In this document: piece by piece, positions 10,515-22,997 of the stretch | Position numbering within the stretch: the first letter of the stretch is position 1 | Layout of the letters: every line of letters starts with the position of its first letter | Assembly: GCA_035524595.1 (NCBI GenBank) | Contig: DATKOP010000020.1 | Span: 1-64,000, forward strand | Reading direction: 5' to 3' | Length of the DNA stretch: 64,000 nt | Source: CAIKZZ01 sp035524595 | Lineage (GTDB): Bacteria > Pseudomonadota > Gammaproteobacteria > Steroidobacterales > Steroidobacteraceae | Notes under the pieces: generated by a model | The model's input: only the letters and a program-made list of their open reading frames with translations | What the model was told of the DNA's origin: nothing | Databases searched by the model: none | Program-made: the position numbers and the translations under genes

Positions 10515-11000
10515 TCAGTCGTGGTCGTGGCCGCCCGGGCCGTGGACGTGCCCGTGCGCGAGCTCCTCCTCGCTCGCGGCGCGCACCTCGGTGATCTGCA
10601 CGTCGAAGTTCAGCGCCTGGCCGGCGAGCGGGTGGTTGCCGTCCACCGTCACCATGTCGCCGGCGACGCGCGTCACGACCACCTGCCGCGGCCCGTGCTC
10701 GGTCTGCGCCGTGAAGCGCATCCCGGTCTTGACCTCGCCGCCGGACTGGAACGCGCGCTTGGGCACCTGCTGCACGAGCGCCTTGTCGTGCTCGCCGTAG
10801 GCCTTCGCCGCCGGGACCGCGACCACGACGTGGTCGCCGCTGGTCTTGCCCTCGAGCGCCTCCTCGAGGCCGGCGATGATGTTGCCGCCGCCGTGGATGT
10901 AGGCGAGCGGCTCGCCGCCGGCCGAGCTGTCGAGCACGTCGCCGGCGTCGTTCGTGAGCGTGTAATGGATCGTGACGACGGTATGGCGGGCAACTAGCAT
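10515..11000 (-). CDS. slyD: SlyD-like FKBP peptidyl-prolyl isomerase with His-rich tail
   Basis: A 161-residue FKBP-type isomerase of the SlyD/FkpA-related class. The N-terminal part has TVVTIHYTLTNDAGDVLDSS and LAYIHGGGNIIAGLEEAL, the split FKBP fold with an insert-in-flap domain between (AYGEHDKALVQQVP to VDGNHPLAGQALNF). The tail HGHVHGPGGHDHD is rich in histidine, a likely nickel/zinc-binding extension as in E. coli SlyD, which helps HypB load nickel. It is convergent with hypX (10-base gap). Whether it works for this hydrogenase is inference from tail and position; SlyD also acts as a general folding factor. Confidence 0.88.
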   Translation of the reverse strand: MLVARHTVVTIHYTLTNDAGDVLDSSAGGEPLAYIHGGGNIIAGLEEALEGKTSGDHVVVAVPAAKAYGEHDKALVQQVPKRAFQSGGEVKTGMRFTAQTEHGPRQVVVTRVAGDMVTVDGNHPLAGQALNFDVQITEVRAASEEELAHGHVHGPGGHDHD

Positions 11001-11092
11001 GGCTCGGCCTCGGGCGAAGGGAACGGCAGTTTAGCGCGCGCGCGCGGGGCTGTCCGCCCCGCCCGGCGGCGCGTACGACAGGAGGCGTCAAG

Positions 11093-11569
11093 GTGTTCAG
11101 GACCACGGATCTGCTCGATGCGCACCCGGAGCTCGAGGCCTGCGAGGCAGGCCTCGCGCACTACGGCGGCACGCGCCGCTTCTGCGGCGCGGTCGTCACG
11201 CTGCGCTGCTTCGAGGACAACTCGCGCGTGCGCGAGCTCCTGAAGGCGCCGGGCCAGGGCCGCGTGCTGGTCATCGATGGCGGCGGGTCGCGGCGCTGCG
11301 CGCTGGTCGGTGACCTCCTCGCCGCCGCCGGCCACGACAACGGCTGGTCCGGCATCGTCGTCGCCGGCTGCGTGCGCGACACGGCGGCGCTCGCGGCGCT
11401 GCCGATCGGCATCCTGGCGCTCGGCGTCCAGCCGCGACGCAGCGAGAAGCACGGCCAGGGCGTCGAGGGCGTGTGCCTCGAGCTGCTCGGCGCGCGCGTG
11501 CGCCCGGGCGATTTCGCTTACGCCGACGAAGACGGTGTCGTATTCTCGCAACAGCCGCTCGCGGGCTGA
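11093..11569 (+). CDS. rraA: RraA-family protein (RNase activity regulator / HMG aldolase fold)
   Basis: A 158-residue RraA/MenG-like protein starting with GTG and a strong AGGAGG site (11080-11085). Family landmarks: TTDLLDAHP at the N-terminus, GDLLAAAG, the GCVRD motif with its substrate- and metal-site residues, and the YADEDGVVF strand near the end. Family members either bind RNase E and lower its activity (RraA proper) or are divalent-metal-dependent 4-hydroxy-4-methyl-2-oxoglutarate / oxaloacetate lyases. The conserved G-x-x-R-D pattern keeps both options open. It is divergent from slyD and followed 45 bases later by the crbS-like kinase. Confidence 0.87.
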   Translation: MFRTTDLLDAHPELEACEAGLAHYGGTRRFCGAVVTLRCFEDNSRVRELLKAPGQGRVLVIDGGGSRRCALVGDLLAAAGHDNGWSGIVVAGCVRDTAALAALPIGILALGVQPRRSEKHGQGVEGVCLELLGARVRPGDFAYADEDGVVFSQQPLAG

Positions 11570-11614
11570 GGCCCGCGGCGGTGCACGTGCTAACGTGAGA
11601 TCGGAGGGGGTCTG

Positions 11615-14600
11615 ATGGTCTCCGGTTGGCTGCTGTCGGCGCTGGCGGTCGGCTACCTCGCGCTCCTGTTCGCGATCGCCTTCTTCGGCGACATCCGCCG
11701 CGTCTACCCGTTGAACACGCGGCTGCGGCCGGTCATCTACAGCCTCGCGCTCGGTGTCTACTGCACGACCTGGACCTTCTTTGGCGCGGTCGGCACCGCG
11801 GTCCGCGAGGGCTGGGCGTTCCTGCCGATCTACCTCGGGCCGGCGCTCCTGTTCCTGTTCGGCGCGCCGTACCTCGCGCGCCTGGTCGAGGTCGCGCGGG
11901 CGCGCAACATCACCTCGATCGCCGACTTCATCTCGGCGCGCTTCGGCAAGAGCCCGTCGCTCGCGGCACTCGCCTCGCTGCTCGCGCTGCTGGCCGCGGT
12001 GCCCTACCTCGCGCTGCAGTACAAGGCGGTCGCGGCCAGCATCGACGTGCTGACCGGTCCGCCGGCGCGCGGCGCGCCGTGGCACTTCGACACCGCGCTC
12101 GCGGTGGCTCTGTCGATGGCGCTGTTCGCGGCGCTGTTCGGCACGCGCCGGGTGGTGGCCTCGGAGCATCACGAGGGCCTGATGCTCGCGATCGCGTTCG
12201 AGTCGTTCGTCAAGCTCTGTGCCTTCGTCGCCGTCGGTCTGTACGCCTGGCGGGCGCTCGGCCCCGCACCACAGGGATTTGCGCGCTCGCTCGCGGCGAT
12301 GCGCGGCGGCTTCGACGTCGAATTCTTCGCGACCACGCTGCTCGCGGCGGCGGCGGTGGTCTGCCTGCCGCGCCAGTTCCAGGTCGCGGTCGTCGAGTGC
12401 GCCGAGCCCGGCGACCTGCGCCGCGCGCGCTGGCTGTTCCCGCTGTACGTCGCGCTGTTCTCGGTGTTCGTACTGCCGATCGCCGCGCTCGGCGTCGCGA
12501 GCGGCGTCGCGCAGCATGCCCATCCCGACACGCTGGTGCTGACCGTGCCGCTCGCGACCGGCGCGCCGTGGCTGGCACTGCTCGCATTCCTCGGCGGACT
12601 GTCGGCGGCCACCGCGATGGTGGTGGTCGCGAGCCTCGCGCTCGCGACGATGGTGACGCACGACCTGATCGTGCCCGCGCTGTGGCGCACGCGGCTGGTG
12701 CGCAGCGTCGACCTCGGCGGCCGCATCCTGTGGCTGCGCCGCGTCGCGATCTTCGCGCTCGCGCTGCTCGCCTACGGCTACCACCGCTCGGTCGGCGCGC
12801 CGACGAGCCTCGCCTCGATCGGTCTGCTGGCATTCGCCGCGGTCGCGCAGTTCGTGCCCGGCATCGCCGCCGGCCTGTGGTGGCGCGACGCGACCCGCGA
12901 GGGCGTCTTTTGGGGCCTGCTCGCCGGCTTCGCGCTCTGGATCTACACGCTGATGCTGCCGGGCATGCTCGGCCCTTCGAGCTCGCTGCTGCTGCACGGG
13001 CCCTTCGGCATCGGCTGGCTGCGGCCGCAGGCGCTGTTCGGCATCGCCGGCCTCGGGCCGGTGAACCAGGGTGCGCTGTGCGCGCTGTTCGCCAACGTCG
13101 CGGTGCTGGTCGGCGTGTCGCTGCGCCGCGGCACCACACTGCAGGAGCGCCTGGCCGCGAAGGCGTTCCTCGGACCGCGCGGCGCCGCCACCGGCCAGGG
13201 CGGCAGCCACGCCCGCGTCGGCGACCTCGAGGCGCTGGCGGCGCGCATCGTCGGGCCGGCGGCCGCGCGGCGCATGATCGCCGAGCACGCGGCGCGGGCG
13301 CAGCAGCCGGTGCCGCGGGCCGGCGACGCGGCCGACCGCGCGCTGCTGCAGTACGTTGAGCGCGAGCTCGCCGGCTCGGTCGGCGCCTCGACGGCGCGCG
13401 TGCTGCTGACGCACGCGCTGCGGCGCCGCGGGCTCGAGGTCGACGAGGTCGCCGAGCTGCTCGACGAGACCTCGCAGGAGCTGCGCTTCAGCCGTCAGCT
13501 GCTGCAGGCGACGATGGAGAATGTCGCGCAGGGCATCAGCGTGGTCGACGCCGACATGCGCCTCGTGGCGTGGAACCGCCGCTACACCGAGATGTTCGAC
13601 TACCCGGACGGCGCGATGTACGTCGGCCGCGACGCCGCCGAGCTGATCCGCTGGAACGCGCTGCGCGGCGAGTGCGGCGCGGGCGACGCCGAGGAGCACG
13701 TCCGCAAGCGGCTCGCCTACATGCGCTCCGGCAGTGCCTACGTGATCCAGCGCGAGCGGCGCAGCGGCCGCGTCCACGAGATCCGCGGCCAGCCGCTGCC
13801 CGGCGGCGGTTACGTGACGACCTACACCGACATCACCGAGTTCAAGCGCACCGAGCGCGAGCTGCGCGACGCCAAGCTCGAGCTCGAGAGCCGCGTCGAG
13901 GCACGCACCGTCGAGCTCAAGAACGCGCTCGCGGCGCAGCAGTCCGCCAAGCGGCTCGCCGAGGAGGCGAACGCCAGCAAGACGCGCTTCTTCGCCGCCG
14001 CGAGCCACGACCTGCTGCAGCCGCTGAACGCCGCGCGGCTGTTCGCCTCGGCGCTCTCGACGCAGGCGGTGGACGAGCCGCCGCTGCAGGAGATCGCGGC
14101 GCGCATCGACAGCTCGATGCGCGCCGCCGAGGACCTGCTAGACGGACTGCTCGACGTCGCCAAGCTCGACAGCGGCGCGCTGCGCCCGGAGCGCACCGCG
14201 TTCCCGATCGGCGAGCTGCTGGCCGACCTCGAGCGGCAGTACGCGCCGATCGCCGCGGCGCGGCGCCTGGCGCTGCGGGTCGCGCCGAGCGACGCCGTCG
14301 TCTACACCGACCGGGTGCTGCTGCGGCGCATCCTGCAGAACTACCTGGCGAACGCGCTGCGCTACACGCGCAGCGGCGGCGTCGTGCTCGGCTGCCTGCG
14401 GCGCGGTGGCGACCTGCTGATCAGGGTCTGCGACACCGGCCCCGGCATCGCCGAGCACCAGCGCAGCGCGATCTTCGGCGAGTTCACGCGCCTCGAGCGC
14501 GCCTCGCCGTGGGGCGAGAAGGGCCTCGGCCTCGGGCTCGCGATCTGCGACCGCATCGCGCGCCTGCTCGGTCACCCGCTCGACCTGCGCTCGCAGCCGG

Positions 14601-15097
14601 GCCGCGGCTCGAGCTTCGGCGTGGTCGTGCCGCGGGCGGCGCTCGCGGTCGTGCGCGTGCCGGCGCCGGCCGAGCCGGCCGGCACACCGGCCGCGCTCGA
14701 GGGCCTGTGCGTGCTGTGCGTCGACAACGAGCCTGCGATCCTCGACGGCATGGAGGCGCTGCTCGGGCGCTGGGGCATCCAGGTGCTCAAGGCGCGCGAC
14801 GCCGCCGAGGCCGAGGCCTGCTACGCCGCCGCCCGCGTCGACATCGTGCTCGCCGACTACCACCTCGGCGACGGGCCGGACGGACTCGCGATGCTGGCGG
14901 CGCTCGGCGAGGCCGCGGCCGCGCCGGTGGCGGCGGCGCTGATCACCGCCGACTACGACGGCGCGCTCGCGGCGCGCGCCCGCGCGCTCGGCTGGCCGGT
15001 GCTGCGCAAGCCGATCAAGCCGGCGGCGCTGCGCGCCTTCCTGACGGCGGCGCGCGCCGGCCGGGTGCGCGCCCGGGCGCGGGCCGCGCTCGGCTGA
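11615..15097 (+). CDS. crbS: CrbS-type sensor: SLC5 transporter-like domain, PAS, histidine kinase and receiver
   Basis: A 1160-residue hybrid membrane kinase. Residues 1 to about 500 form a sodium:solute symporter (SLC5) domain with 12-13 hydrophobic segments. A PAS domain (ENVAQGISVVDADMRLVAWN) starts near 630, followed by a coiled linker and a HisKA domain with phosphoacceptor His798 in AASHDLLQPL. The HATPase has N-box NYLANALRYT and G-boxes DTGPGI and GLGLGLAI. A C-terminal receiver carries Asp1081 (LADYHLG). This architecture is that of CrbS (MxtR in Pseudomonas), which controls acs and acetate use. GGAGGGGG precedes the ATG. It is convergent with the crbR-like gene and close to acs and actP, matching that role. 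Confidence 0.93.
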   Translation: MVSGWLLSALAVGYLALLFAIAFFGDIRRVYPLNTRLRPVIYSLALGVYCTTWTFFGAVGTAVREGWAFLPIYLGPALLFLFGAPYLARLVEVARARNITSIADFISARFGKSPSLAALASLLALLAAVPYLALQYKAVAASIDVLTGPPARGAPWHFDTALAVALSMALFAALFGTRRVVASEHHEGLMLAIAFESFVKLCAFVAVGLYAWRALGPAPQGFARSLAAMRGGFDVEFFATTLLAAAAVVCLPRQFQVAVVECAEPGDLRRARWLFPLYVALFSVFVLPIAALGVASGVAQHAHPDTLVLTVPLATGAPWLALLAFLGGLSAATAMVVVASLALATMVTHDLIVPALWRTRLVRSVDLGGRILWLRRVAIFALALLAYGYHRSVGAPTSLASIGLLAFAAVAQFVPGIAAGLWWRDATREGVFWGLLAGFALWIYTLMLPGMLGPSSSLLLHGPFGIGWLRPQALFGIAGLGPVNQGALCALFANVAVLVGVSLRRGTTLQERLAAKAFLGPRGAATGQGGSHARVGDLEALAARIVGPAAARRMIAEHAARAQQPVPRAGDAADRALLQYVERELAGSVGASTARVLLTHALRRRGLEVDEVAELLDETSQELRFSRQLLQATMENVAQGISVVDADMRLVAWNRRYTEMFDYPDGAMYVGRDAAELIRWNALRGECGAGDAEEHVRKRLAYMRSGSAYVIQRERRSGRVHEIRGQPLPGGGYVTTYTDITEFKRTERELRDAKLELESRVEARTVELKNALAAQQSAKRLAEEANASKTRFFAAASHDLLQPLNAARLFASALSTQAVDEPPLQEIAARIDSSMRAAEDLLDGLLDVAKLDSGALRPERTAFPIGELLADLERQYAPIAAARRLALRVAPSDAVVYTDRVLLRRILQNYLANALRYTRSGGVVLGCLRRGGDLLIRVCDTGPGIAEHQRSAIFGEFTRLERASPWGEKGLGLGLAICDRIARLLGHPLDLRSQPGRGSSFGVVVPRAALAVVRVPAPAEPAGTPAALEGLCVLCVDNEPAILDGMEALLGRWGIQVLKARDAAEAEACYAAARVDIVLADYHLGDGPDGLAMLAALGEAAAAPVAAALITADYDGALAARARALGWPVLRKPIKPAALRAFLTAARAGRVRARARAALG

Positions 15098-15103
15098 CGA
15101 CGG

Positions 15104-15781
15104 CTATTCGGCGTCGTCCGGCGCGGCGCGAAGCGCGCCGTGGTCGATCGCGAGCCGCCCGACGCGCAGCACCGCCTGCGTGCGGTTGGTGACGCCGAGC
15201 TTCCTGAGCACCGCGGTCACGTGCGCCTTGACGGTGGCCTCCGAGACGTCGAGCTCGAAGGCGATCTGCTTGTTGAGCAGCCCCGACAGCAGCATGCTGA
15301 GCACGCGGAACTGCTGCGGCGTGAGGTCGGCGAGCCGCGCGGCGATCTCGAGGTCGGCGGAGCCGCGGCTGCCGGGCGGCGGCGGCCGGTAGTCCGGCGG
15401 CGCCACCAGCTCGCCCTGCAGCACGGCCTCGACCCCGGCGCCGATCGTCGCGGCGTCGGCGGACTTGGAGATGAAGCCCTGCGCGCCGTAGGCGAAGGCG
15501 CTGGCGATGGTCGCGGCGTCGGCCGTGGCCGACACGATCACCACCGGCAGCTCGGGGCGCGAGCCGCGCACGTGGGCGAGCGCGCCGAAGCCGTGCGCGC
15601 CCGGCATGTCGAGATCGAGCAGCAGCACGTCGGCCTGCGGGTGGCGCTCGATGGCCTCGAGCACGCCCGCGACGCTGTCGGCCTCGACGAACTCGGTGTC
15701 GCTCAGCGCGGCCGCGACCGCACCCCGCAGCGCCGCACGAAACAGCGGATGGTCGTCCGCGATCAGGATCGTGCGGCCCAC
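15104..15781 (-). CDS. crbR: CrbR/ErdR-type LuxR-family response regulator
   Basis: A 225-residue NarL-type regulator: receiver domain with acidic pocket D9-D10 and phosphoacceptor Asp56 (LLLDLDMPG), then a LuxR helix-turn-helix at about residues 150-215 (LTPQQFRVLSMLLSGLLNKQ, VSEATVKAHVTAVLRKL). It matches CrbR/ErdR, partner of CrbS/MxtR kinases and activator of acs. The stop is 6 bases from the kinase stop, and acs ends 16 bases upstream on the same strand, so acs-crbR probably form one transcript, giving possible feedback. Confidence 0.9.
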   Translation of the reverse strand: MGRTILIADDHPLFRAALRGAVAAALSDTEFVEADSVAGVLEAIERHPQADVLLLDLDMPGAHGFGALAHVRGSRPELPVVIVSATADAATIASAFAYGAQGFISKSADAATIGAGVEAVLQGELVAPPDYRPPPPGSRGSADLEIAARLADLTPQQFRVLSMLLSGLLNKQIAFELDVSEATVKAHVTAVLRKLGVTNRTQAVLRVGRLAIDHGALRAAPDDAE

Positions 15782-15797
15782 GGCGCTGCGGTGCGCG

Positions 15798-17738
<1,941 letters not shown>

Positions 17739-18047
17739 AGCGGTCTCTCCCCAAGGGCATGGCACGGCGCCCGCATCGGGCGGCGCGCCGTGGAACGTCA
17801 CTTCTAGCACCGCGGCCGGCGCGCCGGGGTTCGACCTTGGTCGTACCCCGGCCCATACGACCTTTGGCTAATTACCGGGTCGCGCCGCGGCAGGCAGCAT
17901 CCGACGAGGATCGTTCACGAAACAGCCGCCCGGCTCAAGCCGCACTGTCCGCAGCCGGCCGCCGCAGGCGGCGCGACCCGGAGCCGGTCGTGGACGGGGT
18001 ACGGCGGCCGGTCGGCCGGGCATTCCAACGAACGAGGGGGATACGTC
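17739..18047. promoter_or_regulatory. Divergent control region between acs and yjcH-actP
   Basis: This 309-bp non-coding stretch separates two divergent acetate genes and must contain both promoters. It has a locally lower-GC block (about 17835-17880, with TTTGGCTAATTACC) unlike its surroundings, and the inverted repeat listed separately. GAGGGGG at 18034-18040 is the ribosome site for yjcH. I see no convincing open frame here. Confidence 0.7.
17839..17862. promoter_or_regulatory. Inverted repeat GGTCGTA-N10-TACGACC, candidate CrbR operator
   Basis: A perfect 7-bp inverted repeat with a 10-bp spacer lies about 100 bp upstream of the acs start and 186 bp upstream of yjcH. A second, direct repeat CGACCTT occurs at 17832-17838 and 17858-17864. 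Spaced half-sites of this kind suit a dimeric LuxR-type regulator such as the CrbR-like protein encoded beside acs. The assignment to that regulator is inference. Confidence 0.5.
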
Positions 18048-18374
18048 ATGGCGAATTCAGGCTCGGTGGACTGGTCGGCGGTGATCGCCGACCCGCGGTT
18101 CCAGAAGTTGCACCGCAAAAAGATGGCGTTCCTGTGGGGCCTGATGACCTTCTCGGTCGTCTACTACTTCCTGCTGCCGATCGGCGCCGCCTTCTACCAG
18201 GACCTGTTCAAGGTCAAGGTCTGGGGCGTCATCAACGTGGGCCTGTTGTTCGCACTCAGCGAGTTCATCGTGGCCTGGGCGATCGCGATCTACTACTCGC
18301 GCGTCGCCAACCGCGACTTCGACCGCCTGGCGGCGGAAATCGCCGCCGACTTCATCAAGCGTTCGGGAGGCTGA
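18048..18374 (+). CDS. yjcH: DUF485 membrane protein (YjcH-like)
   Basis: A 108-residue protein of the DUF485/YjcH family with two transmembrane segments (WGLMTFSVVYYFLLPIGAAF and NVGLLFALSEFIVAWAIAIY) and the typical flanks DPRFQKLHRKK and YYSRVANRDFDRLAAEI. YjcH is regularly encoded just before the acetate symporter ActP, as here (4-base gap), and is thought to assist it, but its action is unknown. The ATG is preceded by GAGGGGG with a 7-base spacer. Confidence 0.9.
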   Translation: MANSGSVDWSAVIADPRFQKLHRKKMAFLWGLMTFSVVYYFLLPIGAAFYQDLFKVKVWGVINVGLLFALSEFIVAWAIAIYYSRVANRDFDRLAAEIAADFIKRSGG

Positions 18375-18378
18375 GGCC

Positions 18379-20289
<1,911 letters not shown>

Positions 20290-20297
20290 CGACCGGC

Positions 20298-20327
20298 CGG
20301 CGGCGGGCCCGCGAGGGCCCGCCGCCG
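20298..20327 (+). terminator. Strong GC hairpin after actP
   Basis: A 13-bp perfect stem (20298-20310 with 20315-20327) closes a GCGA tetraloop, 9 bases after the actP stop. There is no T-run after it, so it may attenuate or stabilise mRNA ends rather than terminate fully. The next gene starts 38 bases later. Confidence 0.5.
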
Positions 20328-20364
20328 CCAGCCCGGCTGCCGGTCGGCGCACGCAGGGCCCGCC

Positions 20365-22263
20365 GTGACCGCGCCGCCGCTGATCCTGGGGGCGACGATC
20401 CGCTTCCTGCGGGCCCACGAGCCCTTCGCGCGCATGGCGCGCAGCGACCTCGAGTTCCTCGCCGGCCGGGCGCGGCTCGCGTACTTCGCCGCGGGCAGCG
20501 TCGTGGTCGACGCGGCCAGCGGCGCCGAGTGCCCGCTGCACGTGATCCAGCGCGGTCACGTGCGGACCGTGGACCCCGCCGCGCCCGGCTCGAGCACCGT
20601 GCTCGGCCCCGGCGAGTGCTTCCCGCTCGCGAGCGGGGGCCACGACGACCGCCGCGAAGGCAGCTATCTGGCCACCGAGGACGTGTTCTGCTACCAGGTG
20701 GCGCCGGCCGACTGCGCGAAGCTGCGCGAGAGCTCGGCGGCCTTCGCCGAGTTCTACGCCCAGTCGCTGCGCACGCTGCACAGCCAGTCGCACGGTCAGG
20801 TGGGCCGCCACTTCAGCCAGCGCGCCGTCGACCAGCAGACGCTGCTGCAGCCGGTGCGGGCGCTGGTGCGGCGCGCGCCGGTCAGCTGCGCGGCGGACAC
20901 GCCGCTGCGGGCCGCGCTCGAGCGGATGAGCGCCGAGCGCGTACGCACGATCGCGGTCGTCGACGCCGAGCAGCGACCGATCGGCATCTTCACGCTGACG
21001 GACCTGCTGGAGCGCGTGGTGCTGCCGGGCATCGACCTCGCGACGCCGGTCGCCGAGGTGATGACCCGCGGTCCGGGCGCCGTCGACGAGGAGGCGACCG
21101 CGCAGGAGGCGCTCGCGGCGATGGCCGCGAACCGCTATCACCAGCTGGTGATCACGCGTGCCGGCCGCCTGCACGGGGTCGTCTCCGAGCGCGACCTGTT
21201 CGCGCTGCAGCGCGTGTCGATGAGGAACGTGATCGAGACGATCCGCGGCGCGCGCGACGTCGCCGGACTGAAGCGCGCCGCCGGCGACATCACGACGCTG
21301 GCCGACAACCTGCTCGCGCAGGGGGCGGCCGCCGAGGCGCTGACCCACACGATCGCGGCGCTCAACGACGTGCTGACGCTGCGGCTCTTCGACCTGCTCG
21401 CGCCGGCGCACGACCTCGCCGGCGTCGAGTGGTGCTGGCTGTCGCTCGGCAGCGAGGGCCGGCGCGAGCAGACCACCGCGACCGACCAGGACAACGCGCT
21501 GCTGTTCGCCGCCGCGGCGCCCGAGCGCGAGGCCCGGCGCGCCGCGCTCTTGAAGTTCGGCCACGCGGTCAACGAGGCGCTCGCGACGCTCGGCTTCCCG
21601 CTGTGCCCCGGCAACATCATGGCCGGCAATCCCGCGCACTGCCTGAGCGTCGATGAGTGGCGCGGCCGCTTCGGGTCCTGGCTGCGCGAGCCCGCGCCCG
21701 AGGCGCTGCTCGCCGCGAACATCTTCTTCGACGTCCGCGCGCTCGCCGGCCACGCGGCGCTCGCGGAGGGGCTGCGGCGCTGGCTCGCCGAGGTCGCGCC
21801 GGAGAGCCGCCTGTTCCTGCGGCTGCTGGCGGCCAACGCGCTGCAGGCCGAGCCGCCGCTCGGCGTCGTGCGCACCTTCGTCACCGACGACGGCATCTAC
21901 CACGGCACCATCGATCTCAAGTCGGACGGGGCCCGCATCTTCGTGGACGCCGCGCGCGCCCTCGCGCTCGCGTTCGGCATCGCCGAGACCGGCACGGCGG
22001 CGCGCTTGCGCCTCGCCGGCCGGCGCCTGGCGCTCGAGGAGCGCGCGACCAGCGCGTTCGTCGACGCGTTCCACTTCCTGCAGCTGCTGCGGCTGCGCGC
22101 GCAGCGCGGCCAGCTGGGCGGGGAGGGCGGCGCGCCGCAGCACGCCGCCCCGAACCGGATCGATCCCTATGCGCTCAACGAGCTCGACCAGCGGATGCTG
22201 AAGGAGGCGCTGCGCCAGGCGCGCGCCCTGCAGAAGCTGCTCGAGCAGACGCTGGCGCGGTGA
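20365..22263 (+). CDS. cNMP-binding / CBS-pair / DUF294 nucleotidyltransferase-like signalling protein
   Basis: A 632-residue soluble protein. Residues 1 to about 140 resemble a cyclic-nucleotide-binding barrel, 165-280 are two CBS motifs (LRAALERMSAERVRTIAVVD and AQEALAAMAANRYHQLVITR), and from about 310 a DUF294 nucleotidyltransferase domain follows with GSEGRREQTTATDQDNALL (the GS and DxD-like catalytic pattern) and the DUF294 C-terminal helical domain. Such proteins resemble GlnD-like uridylyltransferases and sit beside actP-type transporters in many proteobacteria, suggesting control of acetate transport or metabolism, but the target is not known. GTG start; the stop overlaps the exonuclease gene (GTGA). 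Confidence 0.85.
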   Translation: MTAPPLILGATIRFLRAHEPFARMARSDLEFLAGRARLAYFAAGSVVVDAASGAECPLHVIQRGHVRTVDPAAPGSSTVLGPGECFPLASGGHDDRREGSYLATEDVFCYQVAPADCAKLRESSAAFAEFYAQSLRTLHSQSHGQVGRHFSQRAVDQQTLLQPVRALVRRAPVSCAADTPLRAALERMSAERVRTIAVVDAEQRPIGIFTLTDLLERVVLPGIDLATPVAEVMTRGPGAVDEEATAQEALAAMAANRYHQLVITRAGRLHGVVSERDLFALQRVSMRNVIETIRGARDVAGLKRAAGDITTLADNLLAQGAAAEALTHTIAALNDVLTLRLFDLLAPAHDLAGVEWCWLSLGSEGRREQTTATDQDNALLFAAAAPEREARRAALLKFGHAVNEALATLGFPLCPGNIMAGNPAHCLSVDEWRGRFGSWLREPAPEALLAANIFFDVRALAGHAALAEGLRRWLAEVAPESRLFLRLLAANALQAEPPLGVVRTFVTDDGIYHGTIDLKSDGARIFVDAARALALAFGIAETGTAARLRLAGRRLALEERATSAFVDAFHFLQLLRLRAQRGQLGGEGGAPQHAAPNRIDPYALNELDQRMLKEALRQARALQKLLEQTLAR

Positions 22264-22997
22264 GCGGCGTGCGCTGGCCGTGGCAGCGGCGCCTGGCGCG
22301 CCGGCAGGTCCGGGCCGCGCTGCCCGCGCCGGCGCGCGCGCGCCTCGTCACCCTGAAGCGGCGCGACCTCGGCCTCGCCAGCGGCCGCCGGCTGCGCGCG
22401 ACGCCGCTCGCGCTGGCGCGCTTCGTCGCGCTCGACCTCGAGACCACCGGGCCGCGCATGGACCGCGACCGGGTCATCGCCATCGGCGCGGTCGCGGTCG
22501 CCGAGCGGGCGCTCGCCCACGCCGACGCCTTCGCCGCGGTGCTGCGCCAGGACGCCTCGAGCTCGGTCGACAACATCCTCGTGCACCAGATCGGCGGCCA
22601 GCAGCAGCTGGCCGGCGTCGACCCGGCGGCGACGCTGCTCGCGTTCCTCGAGTTCCGGGGCGCGGCGCCCGCGGTCGCGTTCCGCGCCGAGTTCGACGCC
22701 GAGGTGCTCGACCGCGAACTCGAGCTGCTGCTCGGGATCCGCGTGCCGCGCCGCTTCCTGGACCTCGCGGTGCTGCTGCCGGCGCTCTACCCGGGGACGC
22801 AGAACGACACGCTGGAGGACTGGCTCGGCCATTTCGGGCTGGTGCCGATCGGCCGCCACGACGCGCTCGCCGACGCCTACACGAGTGCGCAGCTGCTGCT
22901 GATCGCGCTCGACGCGGCGCAGCGCCTCGGCGCGCGCACCACCGGCGACCTGATCGAGCTCGAGGCCGCGCAACGCTGGCTGGGCCGGCGCCGCTAG
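22260..22997 (+). CDS. DnaQ-like 3'-5' exonuclease (DEDDh)
   Basis: A 245-residue exonuclease-fold protein. Exo I is LDLETTG (Asp59, Glu61), Exo II is FRAEFDAEVLD and Exo III is RHDALADAY with the histidine of the DEDDh class, so all catalytic residues are present. A basic 50-residue N-terminal extension precedes the fold. It is translationally coupled to the DUF294 gene (GTGA overlap); a GTG at 22269 is an alternative start. This DUF294-exonuclease pair recurs next to acetate symporters, but its role is unknown; it is not the polymerase III epsilon subunit by context. The stop codon overlaps the dacB stop. Confidence 0.85.
   Translation: MSGVRWPWQRRLARRQVRAALPAPARARLVTLKRRDLGLASGRRLRATPLALARFVALDLETTGPRMDRDRVIAIGAVAVAERALAHADAFAAVLRQDASSSVDNILVHQIGGQQQLAGVDPAATLLAFLEFRGAAPAVAFRAEFDAEVLDRELELLLGIRVPRRFLDLAVLLPALYPGTQNDTLEDWLGHFGLVPIGRHDALADAYTSAQLLLIALDAAQRLGARTTGDLIELEAAQRWLGRRR

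Noticed and set aside
10994..14008. A minus-strand open frame of about 1000 codons opposite rraA and the CrbS-type kinase
   Set aside because: Its composition is Arg/Ala/His-rich shadow sequence, it has no domain, and the plus-strand kinase explains the DNA fully.
17760..17775. A sigma-54-like TGGCACG-N4-CCGCA upstream of yjcH
   Set aside because: The -24 half matches but the -12 half lacks TTGC, and one such partial match is expected by chance in GC-rich DNA.
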